In this document: in pieces, positions 37,445 to 45,274 of the stretch
Layout: each line of letters opens with the position of its first letter
Position numbering within the stretch: the stretch's first letter is position 1
NCBI RefSeq assembly: GCF_963668385.1
Contig: NZ_OY764327.1
Location: 1,426,001 to 1,490,000 of the forward strand
DNA from: an uncultured Carboxylicivirga sp.
GTDB taxonomy: Bacteria > Bacteroidota > Bacteroidia > Bacteroidales > Marinilabiliaceae
Length of the DNA: 64,000 nucleotides
Reading direction: 5' to 3'
The notes under the pieces: generated by a model
Told to the model about the DNA's origin: nothing
The model's database searches: none
Seen by the model: the letters and a program-made list of their open reading frames with translations, nothing else
Program-made: the position numbers and the translations under genes

Positions 37445-37479
37445 CCGTAATATGGGTAAGTATATCAGTAATTTGGATA
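37445..37479 (+). promoter_or_regulatory. Paired AraC-type operator a (MBL hydrolase)
   Basis: CCGTAATATGGGTA (37445-37458) and CAGTAATTTGGATA (37466-37479), period 21 bp, 172 bp upstream of the MBL-fold gene. It belongs to the six-member CMGTAATnnnGGTA family. Confidence 0.65.
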
Positions 37480-37651
37480 GGATACAATTGGCTGTTTCAC
37501 ATCATCTTTGTAAGGTAAAAAAAGAGGTTTAGTTTTTTACATCTGTTCAAAGCAAAAAATAAAGTCGGGTTTGGGAAAGCGCCAATAAATTAAAATGTTT
37601 TGAATAGTTCAGTTAATTCTTTAAATCTAACAAACTAATAGCAGTTAGCAG

Positions 37652-38764
37652 ATGATTAGAAAATTAAGAATACCATTAATTGTTGTTGTTTTATTAACCG
37701 TTGTAAGTATGATTGTACTTAGTCAGGCCAAGTTTGGGCAATCACCCAAAGGCGAAAGATTGGAACGTATTAAAAAATCACCTAACTATGTTGATGGTGA
37801 ATTCAAAAATATACATGAAACTCCGGTATTAACTACCGATAAAAGCCGGTTTAGTGTAATGATGGATTTCATGTTTCAAAAGAAAGTGAGATTAGCACCA
37901 GAGGTGGACTTGCCGGTGGTTAAAACCAATATTAAAGCATTGGATCCCAATGAAGATGCCTTAATTTGGTTTGGTCACTCATCGTATTACATACAGTTGA
38001 AAGGAAAAACATTTTTGATCGATCCGGTTTTTAGCGATTATGCTGCACCTTTTTCTTTCATCAATAAGGCTTTTAAAGGTACAACTGTGTTTGATGCTGA
38101 AGATTTTCCAACCATTGATTATTTAATCATCACGCACGATCATTGGGATCATTTGGATTATAAAACAATTAAGGATCTGAAGCCAAGTATCAAACAGGTT
38201 ATTTGTGGCTTGGGTGTGGGGCAGCATTTCGAGTATTGGGGTTTTAGTAATGAAATAATTACCGAGCTGGATTGGTATGAAGCTACCAACTTAAATAAAG
38301 GCTGGAAGTTAACAGCAACACCGGCTCGTCATTATTCTGGTCGCGGTTTAAAAGGAAATCAAACGTTATGGGCTTCATATGTGCTGCAAACACCCGATTA
38401 TAATTTATACATTGGTGGCGATAGTGGTTACGATACTTTTTATACCGAAATTGGTGACAAATATGGCCCTTTTGATTTAGCTATTTTAGAACAAGGCCAA
38501 TACGATGAAAAGTGGAATCTGATCCATTTAATGCCTTATCAGTTACTAAAAACAGCTAAGGATATAGGTGCCAAACGTATTTTGCCGGTTCATAATTCGC
38601 GATTTGCGTTGGCTAACCATCCATGGGACGAACCGTTAGATAAAATTGGAGATAATCAATCGGATTCAACGGCTTCGGTAATAACTCCTGAAATTGGACA
38701 AACCGTATTTTTAAGAGATAAAAATCAAGTATTTAAAAAGTGGTGGAAGAATTTAGATAAATAA
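37652..38764 (+). CDS. MBL-fold metallo-hydrolase (UlaG/NAPE-PLD-like)
   Basis: 370 residues with an N-terminal membrane anchor (about 7-24). The metallo-beta-lactamase core has WFGHSSYYIQ, the HxHxDH zinc motif in ITHDHWDHLD, RHYSGRG and the metal-bridging aspartate in IGGDSGYD. The arrangement matches the UlaG/RomA/NAPE-PLD-like group of lactonases and phospholipases. It lies between two TonB receptor pairs but has its own upstream region and operator, so it may belong to the aldehyde-stress regulon rather than the receptor operon. Confidence 0.85.
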   Translation: MIRKLRIPLIVVVLLTVVSMIVLSQAKFGQSPKGERLERIKKSPNYVDGEFKNIHETPVLTTDKSRFSVMMDFMFQKKVRLAPEVDLPVVKTNIKALDPNEDALIWFGHSSYYIQLKGKTFLIDPVFSDYAAPFSFINKAFKGTTVFDAEDFPTIDYLIITHDHWDHLDYKTIKDLKPSIKQVICGLGVGQHFEYWGFSNEIITELDWYEATNLNKGWKLTATPARHYSGRGLKGNQTLWASYVLQTPDYNLYIGGDSGYDTFYTEIGDKYGPFDLAILEQGQYDEKWNLIHLMPYQLLKTAKDIGAKRILPVHNSRFALANHPWDEPLDKIGDNQSDSTASVITPEIGQTVFLRDKNQVFKKWWKNLDK

Positions 38765-38813
38765 GAATAATAGACTGTTAGACGAATAGACAAACTCTAA
38801 TTAACCCAAAAAT

Positions 38814-41150
38814 ATGGTGCGTCACATAACCCTTACCTTTCTGCTGTTTCTTTCATGTCGGTTATGGGCACAAGAAAGAATTACCATTAGCGGTACGGTT
38901 CGTGATGCACTTTCGGGCGAGGCATTAATCGGAGCTAATGTGTATATCTCCGAAACCTATAAAGGCACTTCTACCAATGCGTATGGTTTCTATTCGTTAA
39001 CGGTACCTAAAGGAGATTATACCCTTAATTTCAGTATGATTGGTTATGAGGTTCAAACCATTCAGCGCTCCTTTATATCTACTATCACTCAAAATATTGA
39101 ACTCGAACCTCAGAGCTTTAGTGTGGATGAGGTGGTGGTTAGCACTGATTTTAATCGCAATGTGGAATCCACCGAAATGAGTGTTGCCCGACTCAATAGC
39201 AAGGAGATAAAAAAGTTGCCGGTGCTGTTTGGCGAGCAAGATATATTGAAAACGCTTCAGCTGTTGCCGGGCATCAAATCATCGGGTGAGGGATCGAGTG
39301 GTTTTCATGTGCGGGGTGGAGGGCTGGATCAAAACCTGGTTTTATTGGATGAAGCCCCCGTATATAATCCATCTCATTTATTGGGGTTTTTCTCCGTTTT
39401 TAATTCCGATGCCATTAAAGATGTGAAAGTGTATAAGGGTGGAATTCCTGCTGAGTATGGCGGTCGTTTATCGTCGGTGGTGGATGTTAAAATGAATGAT
39501 GGCGATTACCGAAACTACAAAGTAACGGGAGGCATTGGGTTGATATCATCGCGTTTGAGTGTTGAAGGTCCCATTGTAAAAGATAAGGGTTCCTTCATTG
39601 TTTCGGGGCGCAGAACCTATGCTGATTTATTCTTAGGATTAGCTAATGATTCAACAGTTGACGGAACATCTTTGTACTTCTACGATTTAAACATGAAAGC
39701 CAATTATAAGATAAATGAAAAGAATCAGATTTATTTATCGGGATATTTTGGGCGCGATGTCTTTGCATACAATGATCAATTTGGATTAAACTGGGGAAAT
39801 TTCACAGGCACATTGCGTTGGAATCACCTGTTTTCGGATCGTTTGTTTATGAATAGTTCGCTTATCTATAGCAATTACGACTATGTGAATACCTTTGAAG
39901 GATCGGGCGATAATCAATCGGTTGATATCTCATCGGGGATACGTGATGTGGAGTTTAAGCTCAAATTTCAGTATTATATTTCAACCGAAACAACGTTAAA
40001 ATTCGGATTAAATTCAACCTATCACACCTTCCTACCGGGAAGTCTGGAGTCAAACGATTCAACAGTTAATAGTTTAATTATGAATCAAAGGCAGGCCTTG
40101 GAGAATGGTTTGTATTTATCGGCGGAGCAAAAACTGGGCACCAATTTAACTCTTAATGCCGGGGCGCGATTGTCGGCATTTTCGATACTGGGCCCGGGAA
40201 CTTTTTATAGTTATGATGCCGATGGTGACCGAACCGATTCTACCACGGTTGACAAAGGTTCAATATTGGAAACTTATTGGGGGTTTGAGCCTCGCTTTTC
40301 GGCAACTTATCTGTTAACGCCCGAGTCGTCGGTGAAGCTTTCCTATACCCATTTGTATCAATATATGCATCTGTTGTCCAACACCACTTCGGGCACTCCC
40401 AACGATATTTGGCTACCTTCGTCAAACAATATCAAACCACAAATATCCAATCAGGTAGCATTGGGCTATTTCCGTAACTTTAGTAATAATACATTCGAGA
40501 CATCGTTGGAGCTGTATTACAAAAAGATGCACAATATTATCGATTATAAAAATGGTGCCGACTTACTGCTTAATCCCGATGTTGAATCGCAGGTGTTATT
40601 AGGCGATGGCGAATCATATGGATCGGAGTTTCTAATCAGAAAAATAAAAGGTAAGCTAACCGGATGGATTGGTTATACTTTATCGAAAACCGAGCATCAG
40701 TTTGATCTGATTAACGATGGAAATCCTTTTCCGGCAAGACACGATCAACGACATAATTTTTCGGTGGTGGGTATATATAAATTAAGCGAGAAATGGGATT
40801 TTGGAGCCACCTGGGTGTATAATACCGGTAATGCAGTTACTTTCCCAAGCGGAATTTATACTGTTTCGTTACCGGTTACTCATAAGAGTTATCAAACACC
40901 ATATTTTACTGAACGGAATGGCTACAGAATGCCTGATTACCATCGATTAGATTTAAGTTTTACATATACAAAACGAAAGAAGAAAAACAGAGAGAGTAGC
41001 TGGAATTTTTCGGTTTATAATGCTTATGCAAGAAGTAATGCTTACTCGATTTATTTCAGAGACGATGATGATAATCCGGGGCAGATGCAGGCAGTAAAGC
41101 TTTCGTTATTTCGCATTGTGCCATCGGTAACGTATAACTTTAAGTTTTAA
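38814..41150 (+). CDS. TonB-dependent outer-membrane receptor, second copy
   Basis: 778 residues, with the same domains as the receptor at 34304: signal peptide, CarboxypepD_reg (SGTVRDALSGEALIGANVYI), plug (GFHVRGGGLDQNLVLLDEAP, AEYGGRLSSVVDVKM) and barrel ending PSVTYNFKF. The two are clear paralogs but well diverged in the loops, so they may take different ligands. Codon use looks slightly more GC-rich than the first copy. It is followed 2 bp later by its own DUF4249 gene. Confidence 0.93.
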   Translation: MVRHITLTFLLFLSCRLWAQERITISGTVRDALSGEALIGANVYISETYKGTSTNAYGFYSLTVPKGDYTLNFSMIGYEVQTIQRSFISTITQNIELEPQSFSVDEVVVSTDFNRNVESTEMSVARLNSKEIKKLPVLFGEQDILKTLQLLPGIKSSGEGSSGFHVRGGGLDQNLVLLDEAPVYNPSHLLGFFSVFNSDAIKDVKVYKGGIPAEYGGRLSSVVDVKMNDGDYRNYKVTGGIGLISSRLSVEGPIVKDKGSFIVSGRRTYADLFLGLANDSTVDGTSLYFYDLNMKANYKINEKNQIYLSGYFGRDVFAYNDQFGLNWGNFTGTLRWNHLFSDRLFMNSSLIYSNYDYVNTFEGSGDNQSVDISSGIRDVEFKLKFQYYISTETTLKFGLNSTYHTFLPGSLESNDSTVNSLIMNQRQALENGLYLSAEQKLGTNLTLNAGARLSAFSILGPGTFYSYDADGDRTDSTTVDKGSILETYWGFEPRFSATYLLTPESSVKLSYTHLYQYMHLLSNTTSGTPNDIWLPSSNNIKPQISNQVALGYFRNFSNNTFETSLELYYKKMHNIIDYKNGADLLLNPDVESQVLLGDGESYGSEFLIRKIKGKLTGWIGYTLSKTEHQFDLINDGNPFPARHDQRHNFSVVGIYKLSEKWDFGATWVYNTGNAVTFPSGIYTVSLPVTHKSYQTPYFTERNGYRMPDYHRLDLSFTYTKRKKKNRESSWNFSVYNAYARSNAYSIYFRDDDDNPGQMQAVKLSLFRIVPSVTYNFKF

Positions 41151-41152
41151 AG

Positions 41153-41965
41153 ATGAACAAGCAAGAGATGTTAAAACAGATTATGATCAGTATGTTTAGC
41201 CTTATCGCTTTTTCATCATGCGAAGAGGTAATAACCATAAACCTAAACGATACCGATCCTCAGGTGGTTATTATCGGTAGTGTAAGTAATCAGCTCGATA
41301 CTGTGATGGTGAGTATATCGCAAACAGCCAATTATTTTCAGCCATCCGAAAACATACAAATAACGGGTGCCGACGTATCAATCAGCGATGATAGGGGAAA
41401 TAGCTATCAATTAACAGAAGAAAAAGAAGGCCAATACAGTAGCGTTTTTGCCGGTCTACCGGGCGTTACCTATGATTTATCGGTGAAAATTGATGATACA
41501 GATTACACCGCTTCATCAACCATGCCCTTTCCTGTGCCAATCGAATCAGCGTGGATCACCACCGAAAACTGGCACGAAAGCGTTTATAATATGATGAACG
41601 TTATGATTCAGGATCCGCCCAATATCGACAATTATTACTATGTAAAAGTTTTCAGGAACGATACGGTTATTTCCAACGAAAACTATTTAAGAAGCTACTC
41701 CGATAAGTACTTTGATGGCCTTTATAATGTTTTTACCATTTGGACGGATACTAAAGCTTCAACGGGCGATACTTATAAGGTGCAGCTATTTAATATCGAT
41801 TATAATTTCAGCGAGTATATCAACCAGTTTGGTCGTGTAGTTGATCAGTCTGATCTGGCAGCCATAGCAGCATCAACACCGGCAAATCCAACCAATAATA
41901 TTTCCAATGGAGCATTGGGATATTTTACGGCTTGCTCCATCAGTGAAGATACTTTTGTTGAGTAG
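41153..41965 (+). CDS. DUF4249 lipoprotein, second copy
   Basis: 270 residues with lipobox FSSC near residue 23. The mature start EEVITINLNDTDPQVVIIGS parallels the first copy, as does NPTNNISNGALGYFTA near the C-terminus (NPQSNITNAVLGYFSA in the first). It is the putative partner of the receptor at 38814. Confidence 0.85.
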   Translation: MNKQEMLKQIMISMFSLIAFSSCEEVITINLNDTDPQVVIIGSVSNQLDTVMVSISQTANYFQPSENIQITGADVSISDDRGNSYQLTEEKEGQYSSVFAGLPGVTYDLSVKIDDTDYTASSTMPFPVPIESAWITTENWHESVYNMMNVMIQDPPNIDNYYYVKVFRNDTVISNENYLRSYSDKYFDGLYNVFTIWTDTKASTGDTYKVQLFNIDYNFSEYINQFGRVVDQSDLAAIAASTPANPTNNISNGALGYFTACSISEDTFVE

Positions 41966-42019
41966 TTTCTGAGGAAACAACTTCATTCTATTTCAACTTT
42001 TTTCAGGCATCCATAAATG

Positions 42020-42054
42020 CAGTAATTCAGGTAGGATTATCAGTAATTCAGATA
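42020..42054 (+). promoter_or_regulatory. Paired AraC-type operator b (aldo/keto reductase)
   Basis: CAGTAATTCAGGTA (42020-42033) and CAGTAATTCAGATA (42041-42054), period 21 bp, 88 bp upstream of the reductase ATG. The copies differ by one base. Confidence 0.7.
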
Positions 42055-42142
42055 GTTTCAAATGCTAATTATTATAGATTTTTGCATCGGACCTACTTAA
42101 TAATTGAAGACAAGCTGGATTTGAAACATAAACTAGATTGAC

Positions 42143-43000
42143 ATGGAAACAGTAAAATTGAACAATGGTGTTGAGATGCCTTTGGTGGGATTTGGATTAT
42201 TTCAAATGCTTGAAAAAGATAAGTGTGAACGAACTATTTTGGATGCAATGGAAGTTGGATACCGATCGTTCGATACTGCAGCAACCTACTTAAACGAAGA
42301 ATCGATAGGTAATGCTATCACCAAAAGTGGTCTGAAGAGAAAAGATTTTTTTATTACAACCAAATTATGGAGTTCTTCAACAGGATATATTGAAACGCAC
42401 AAAGCCTTTAACAGATCGTTGGATCAACTTCAAACCGATTATGTAGATTTATATCTGATTCACCAGCCATTGGGCGATGTATATGGTTCGTGGAGAGCCA
42501 TGGAAGAACTATACGAAAAAGGTAAAATACGAGCTATTGGGGTAAGTAATTTCTATCTTGATCGCTTAGTTGATTTAATGATTCATAACGACATTAAACC
42601 AGCTATTAATCAGGTTGAGATGCACCCTTATTGTCAGCAAATAGAGATGCAAAGATATTTGCAAAATGATGGAGTGCAACTTCAGGCCTGGAGTCCCTTA
42701 GCTTCGGGAAAAGAAAACTTATTCACCAACAAAGTTCTGGCTTCTATTGGTGAAAAATATAATAAAACTGTTGCTCAGGTTACGTTACGATGGCTGATTC
42801 AACGTAATGTGGTTATCATACCCCGATCGAGTAATAAGCAACGTATGGCTGAAAATTTCAATATTTTTGATTTTGAATTAACCCCGGCCGAGATGGACCT
42901 AATTAAGCAGTTAGATACAAATAAGAGTATATTCTTCGATCACCGAGATCCGGATATTATAAAATGGTTAGGTAAGCTCGAACAAATAAATGATTTGTAG
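42143..43000 (+). CDS. Aldo/keto reductase (DkgA-like)
   Basis: A 285-residue TIM-barrel NADPH-dependent reductase of the AKR5-like group. The catalytic tetrad is visible: D and Y in SFDTAATYLNEE, K in FITTKLW and H in YLIHQP. The cofactor-binding IPRSSNKQRMAEN lies near the C-terminus. It probably reduces aldehydes such as methylglyoxal or diketones. The operator upstream is shared with the iron-ADH genes ~12-15 kb away. Confidence 0.92.
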   Translation: METVKLNNGVEMPLVGFGLFQMLEKDKCERTILDAMEVGYRSFDTAATYLNEESIGNAITKSGLKRKDFFITTKLWSSSTGYIETHKAFNRSLDQLQTDYVDLYLIHQPLGDVYGSWRAMEELYEKGKIRAIGVSNFYLDRLVDLMIHNDIKPAINQVEMHPYCQQIEMQRYLQNDGVQLQAWSPLASGKENLFTNKVLASIGEKYNKTVAQVTLRWLIQRNVVIIPRSSNKQRMAENFNIFDFELTPAEMDLIKQLDTNKSIFFDHRDPDIIKWLGKLEQINDL

Positions 43001-43016
43001 AGTAGTATAGGAGGTG

Positions 43017-43047
43017 AAAAGCCCGATCGCTTGCGGTCGGGCTTTTC
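43017..43047 (+). terminator. Terminator after the aldo/keto reductase
   Basis: AAAAGCCCGA / TCGGGCTTTT arms with an inner short stem, followed by T residues, 16 bases after the stop. Confidence 0.9.
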
Positions 43048-43107
43048 TATTATTGTAATAATTGTCTTTTTATGAAGGGTTGATAGGGGCAATGTCAATC
43101 AACCTTT

Positions 43108-43731
43108 TTAGAAATAATAACCTACCCCCATACTAAAGGAATCAGTATTAAAATTAAACCCAAACTCAGAGCTTTTAGTTTCGTTTTCATGGTCTTCCGC
43201 TCCTTGGGTTATTTTTTCTTTAGTTCTTTGGTAAAACAAACTACCAAAATTTGCTTTTAACGCCCAATGTTCTGATAAAAAATAATTAATGCCTGGACGA
43301 ACATTTATGCTGTAAATAAATAAATTTTCAGTAAAGTCATCATCATCATTTGATTCTTTCCCAAATCCCAATGCAAGGTCAACAGTGGTTGTGAAAAATA
43401 ATTTATCTGTAATTTTTTGATAATTCTTGTAATAAGGGTTAATTGAAAATAGATGGTGTTTGGTTTCTGACTGACTTTCATATTTATTAAATTGATATCC
43501 AATACCAACACCTAATACTGATGACTCTGAAACAAACCAGCCAATTTTTGGGTTTATATAAAAGCGTTGTGTTTTATATTCATTGGTTTGATTATAATAA
43601 TCATTGTAACTATCATCATTAGATGATGAGTATCCGATATTTCCTTCTAATACTTTAATTCCTGTTTGTCCTTGAGCAAAAATAACCATTGGTATTAGGG
43701 TTATAATCACTAATAATAATTGCTTCTTCAT
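43108..43731 (-). CDS. Outer-membrane beta-barrel protein (cassette F, last of the array)
   Basis: 207 residues from the ATG at 43731, which starts a signal peptide (MKKQLLLVIITLIPMVIFAQ). The ATG at 43782 would lie inside the attC-like element side and is unlikely. The mature part is eight to ten amphipathic strands (FYINPKIGWFVSESSVLGVG, WALKANFGSLFYQR) ending SMGVGYYF, typical of a small PorT/OmpW-like barrel. An attC-like site ends 29 bp upstream. No R'' core is found after its stop, so its own recombination site is lost or this is the host edge. Confidence 0.7.
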   Translation of the reverse strand: MKKQLLLVIITLIPMVIFAQGQTGIKVLEGNIGYSSSNDDSYNDYYNQTNEYKTQRFYINPKIGWFVSESSVLGVGIGYQFNKYESQSETKHHLFSINPYYKNYQKITDKLFFTTTVDLALGFGKESNDDDDFTENLFIYSINVRPGINYFLSEHWALKANFGSLFYQRTKEKITQGAEDHENETKSSEFGFNFNTDSFSMGVGYYF

Positions 43732-43760
43732 TTTAATTTGAGTTATTTTTATTATGCTGT

Positions 43761-43891
43761 TGTTAACCTTTTCTCGCTTCACTCATGGCGCGTATGTCGT
43801 GGTGTCGTGTCACCCGTTAGGGAGACTAAGACGGTAGACAAAGGCGTCAGGGCGAGCAAAGCGCGCCATGATTTATACCAGTGTGTTGGGC
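43761..43891 (-). repeat. attC-like site E (131 bp)
   Basis: Read on the minus strand it opens with R'' GCCCAAC (43885-43891) and closes with R' GTTAACA (43761-43767). The inner arms CATGGCGCG and CGCGCCATG pair perfectly. The R'' half shares an 18-bp identity (CGAGCAAAGCGCGCCATG on the plus strand, 43853-43870) with site D. It separates cassette genes E and F. Confidence 0.65.
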
Positions 43892-43898
43892 AACATTC

Positions 43899-44546
43899 TT
43901 ATTTTTTACATATAATTGTTTTAAAACCAAAAGAATAGTTTTGGAATTTATAGGTGCTATTCTTTATTGTCGGTAACAATCCTAGCATACCGTAAAGTCC
44001 GAAACCTATGTTGAACTTATCTGTTGAAACAAAAACTCTGTTTAATTCAACATTAAGGCCTAAGTCATGTCTGTTTAAATTACTTAATTCTTTAATATCA
44101 TTAGTTTTATCGTTCCAACTTATTTCGTATTCTCTTGAATAGCCTTCACTTTTTCTAATCCTAGATAATAAATAAGAATAATATAAACCTGTTGTTATTG
44201 TTAGTTTTTTGCTTTTAGTGAGTTCTTTAAATCTAACATTTAGGGGTACACGTAAATAGTTCTGGGAATTCACAGTCTTGTCATACGCACTTATATCATC
44301 TACTATTAGTTTATTACCATTGTTCAAGTAACCAAATCCAGATTGAAAAAAGGTATTATTTTTAATGTTCATTTCTAGTAATAATGTGGCACCATAACTT
44401 TCTTTGAATTTATAGTCAGTGACAGAAGAGGGTTTGTTATAATAATTTGAAATTCCTCCATATAATTCAAATCCCCAAAATATATTTTGAGATGAAATAT
44501 TTATTGAGAAAAGAAATGAAAGTAATAAAAGTGTACTGATTCTCAT
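43899..44546 (-). CDS. Outer-membrane beta-barrel protein (cassette E)
   Basis: 215 residues with signal peptide MRISTLLLLSFLFSINISSQ. The mature sequence alternates strands (FQSGFGYLNNGNKLIVDD, KKLTITTGLYYSYLLSRIRK, VSTDKFNIGFGLYGMLG), like PorT/outer-membrane beta-barrel domain proteins. The function is unknown. The stop lies 7 bp before the R'' core of site E and the start ~75 bp after the R' core of site D, the layout of a gene in an integron cassette. Confidence 0.65.
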   Translation of the reverse strand: MRISTLLLLSFLFSINISSQNIFWGFELYGGISNYYNKPSSVTDYKFKESYGATLLLEMNIKNNTFFQSGFGYLNNGNKLIVDDISAYDKTVNSQNYLRVPLNVRFKELTKSKKLTITTGLYYSYLLSRIRKSEGYSREYEISWNDKTNDIKELSNLNRHDLGLNVELNRVFVSTDKFNIGFGLYGMLGLLPTIKNSTYKFQNYSFGFKTIICKK

Positions 44547-44620
44547 TTTATTGTTGTAAGTGTAATTTAATTCGAGATTAATTCAATTCTTATACGATTT
44601 AAATGTCGTTTGACAGACGA

Positions 44621-44691
44621 TGGTAACGTTTGCTTGATATAGGCATCAGAACGAGCAAAGCGCGCCATGCTTTATTTCCAGCGTGTTGGGC
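44621..44691 (-). repeat. attC-like site D (71 bp, partly degenerate)
   Basis: R'' GCCCAAC (44685-44691) and a poor R' GTTACCA (44621-44627). The R'' half matches site E closely but the pairing CGCGCCATG arm on the R' side is missing. A deletion or imprecise joining at the D/E junction is likely. Confidence 0.5.
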
Positions 44692-44706
44692 TTTCGTGCT
44701 TTGCTT

Positions 44707-44913
44707 TTATTTGTTGATAATCTTTTTCACAGAATCAATTTTTTCTTGCATTAAGTCATTGAATATTTCGTTGGCTTTTTCCAAGTTCTTAAAGAGTTTT
44801 TGAGTTTCATTTGTGTTTGAAGCTTGTTCAACAAATGTGTCTATCTTTTCTAAAACAGTTTTAAAGCTGTCTTTAATGTCAATTAAGAAATCGTTTTCAT
44901 TATTCATTTTCAT
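44707..44913 (-). CDS. Small acidic coiled-coil-like protein (cassette D, second frame)
   Basis: 68 residues, all helical, without membrane segment or cysteine. FLIDIKDSFKTVLEKIDTFVEQ and LFKNLEKANEIFNDLMQEKI have heptad-like hydrophobic spacing. No family is recognised. It ends 15 bp before the R'' core of site D. Two starts (44913, 44907) are possible. Confidence 0.5.
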   Translation of the reverse strand: MKMNNENDFLIDIKDSFKTVLEKIDTFVEQASNTNETQKLFKNLEKANEIFNDLMQEKIDSVKKIINK

Positions 44914-44940
44914 AATCGTTTAGGTTGATTCGTTACTGAT

Positions 44941-45117
44941 TTAATTTTTTTTGTCATATTGGTTAGAATAAATCATACCCAATATTAAAAATACCATTGA
45001 TATTATTCCTAGATAACTACCAGCATTAACTGTCCAACTTAAATTATTATAGTCAACAATAAACAGTTGTCCCGCTATTACTGCTAAAGCAAATATTATA
45101 AGTCCAATCTTAAATTT
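44941..45117 (-). pseudogene. Small membrane protein remnant without a start codon (cassette D, first frame)
   Basis: An open frame of 58 codons encodes two membrane helices: IGLIIFALAVIAGQLFIVDY and SYLGIISMVFLILGMIYSN. It ends in NQYDKKN. The protein resembles small conserved Bacteroidota membrane proteins that I know only by pattern. There is no ATG, GTG or TTG before the first helix in frame: the frame begins after a TAA, and AAAAATTTAAG just there suggests a one-base deletion in a start such as MKNLKIG. It lies 27 bp upstream of the 68-aa gene in the same cassette. Confidence 0.5.
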
Positions 45118-45183
45118 TTAATACTTAATTAAAGTGTTATTTATATTTTTTTTGAGCATAATATAATATGGTGGAGGCATGAA

Positions 45184-45261
45184 GCCCAACGGACGCGGCT
45201 ATGAAGCGTGGGCTTGTGTTGCGCCTGCGGCAAGCCTATGCTTTATAAGCCATTGTTGGCA
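45184..45261 (-). repeat. attC-like site C (78 bp)
   Basis: R'' TGCCAAC (45255-45261) and R' GTTGGGC (45184-45190), a full GTTRRRY match. Inner arms GGCTTATAAAGC / GCTTCATAGCC and AGGCTTG / CAAGCC pair across the loop. The loop shares 18 identical bases (TGTGTTGCGCCTGCGGCA on the plus strand, 45215-45232) with site B. An unpaired base or two in each arm is consistent with extrahelical bases. Confidence 0.8.
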
Positions 45262-45274
45262 ACTGAGATTTATA

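Noticed and set aside
38791-38801. CAAACTCTAAT as a LytTR half-site before the second receptor
   Set aside because: It has two mismatches to the motif, no partner at 21 bp, and lies only 13 bp before the start codon.
43077-43103. A sixth attC-like site after the last cassette gene
   Set aside because: GGTTGAT / ATCAACC is an inverted repeat, but it lacks the expected TGTTAAC core and the inner arms of the other sites.
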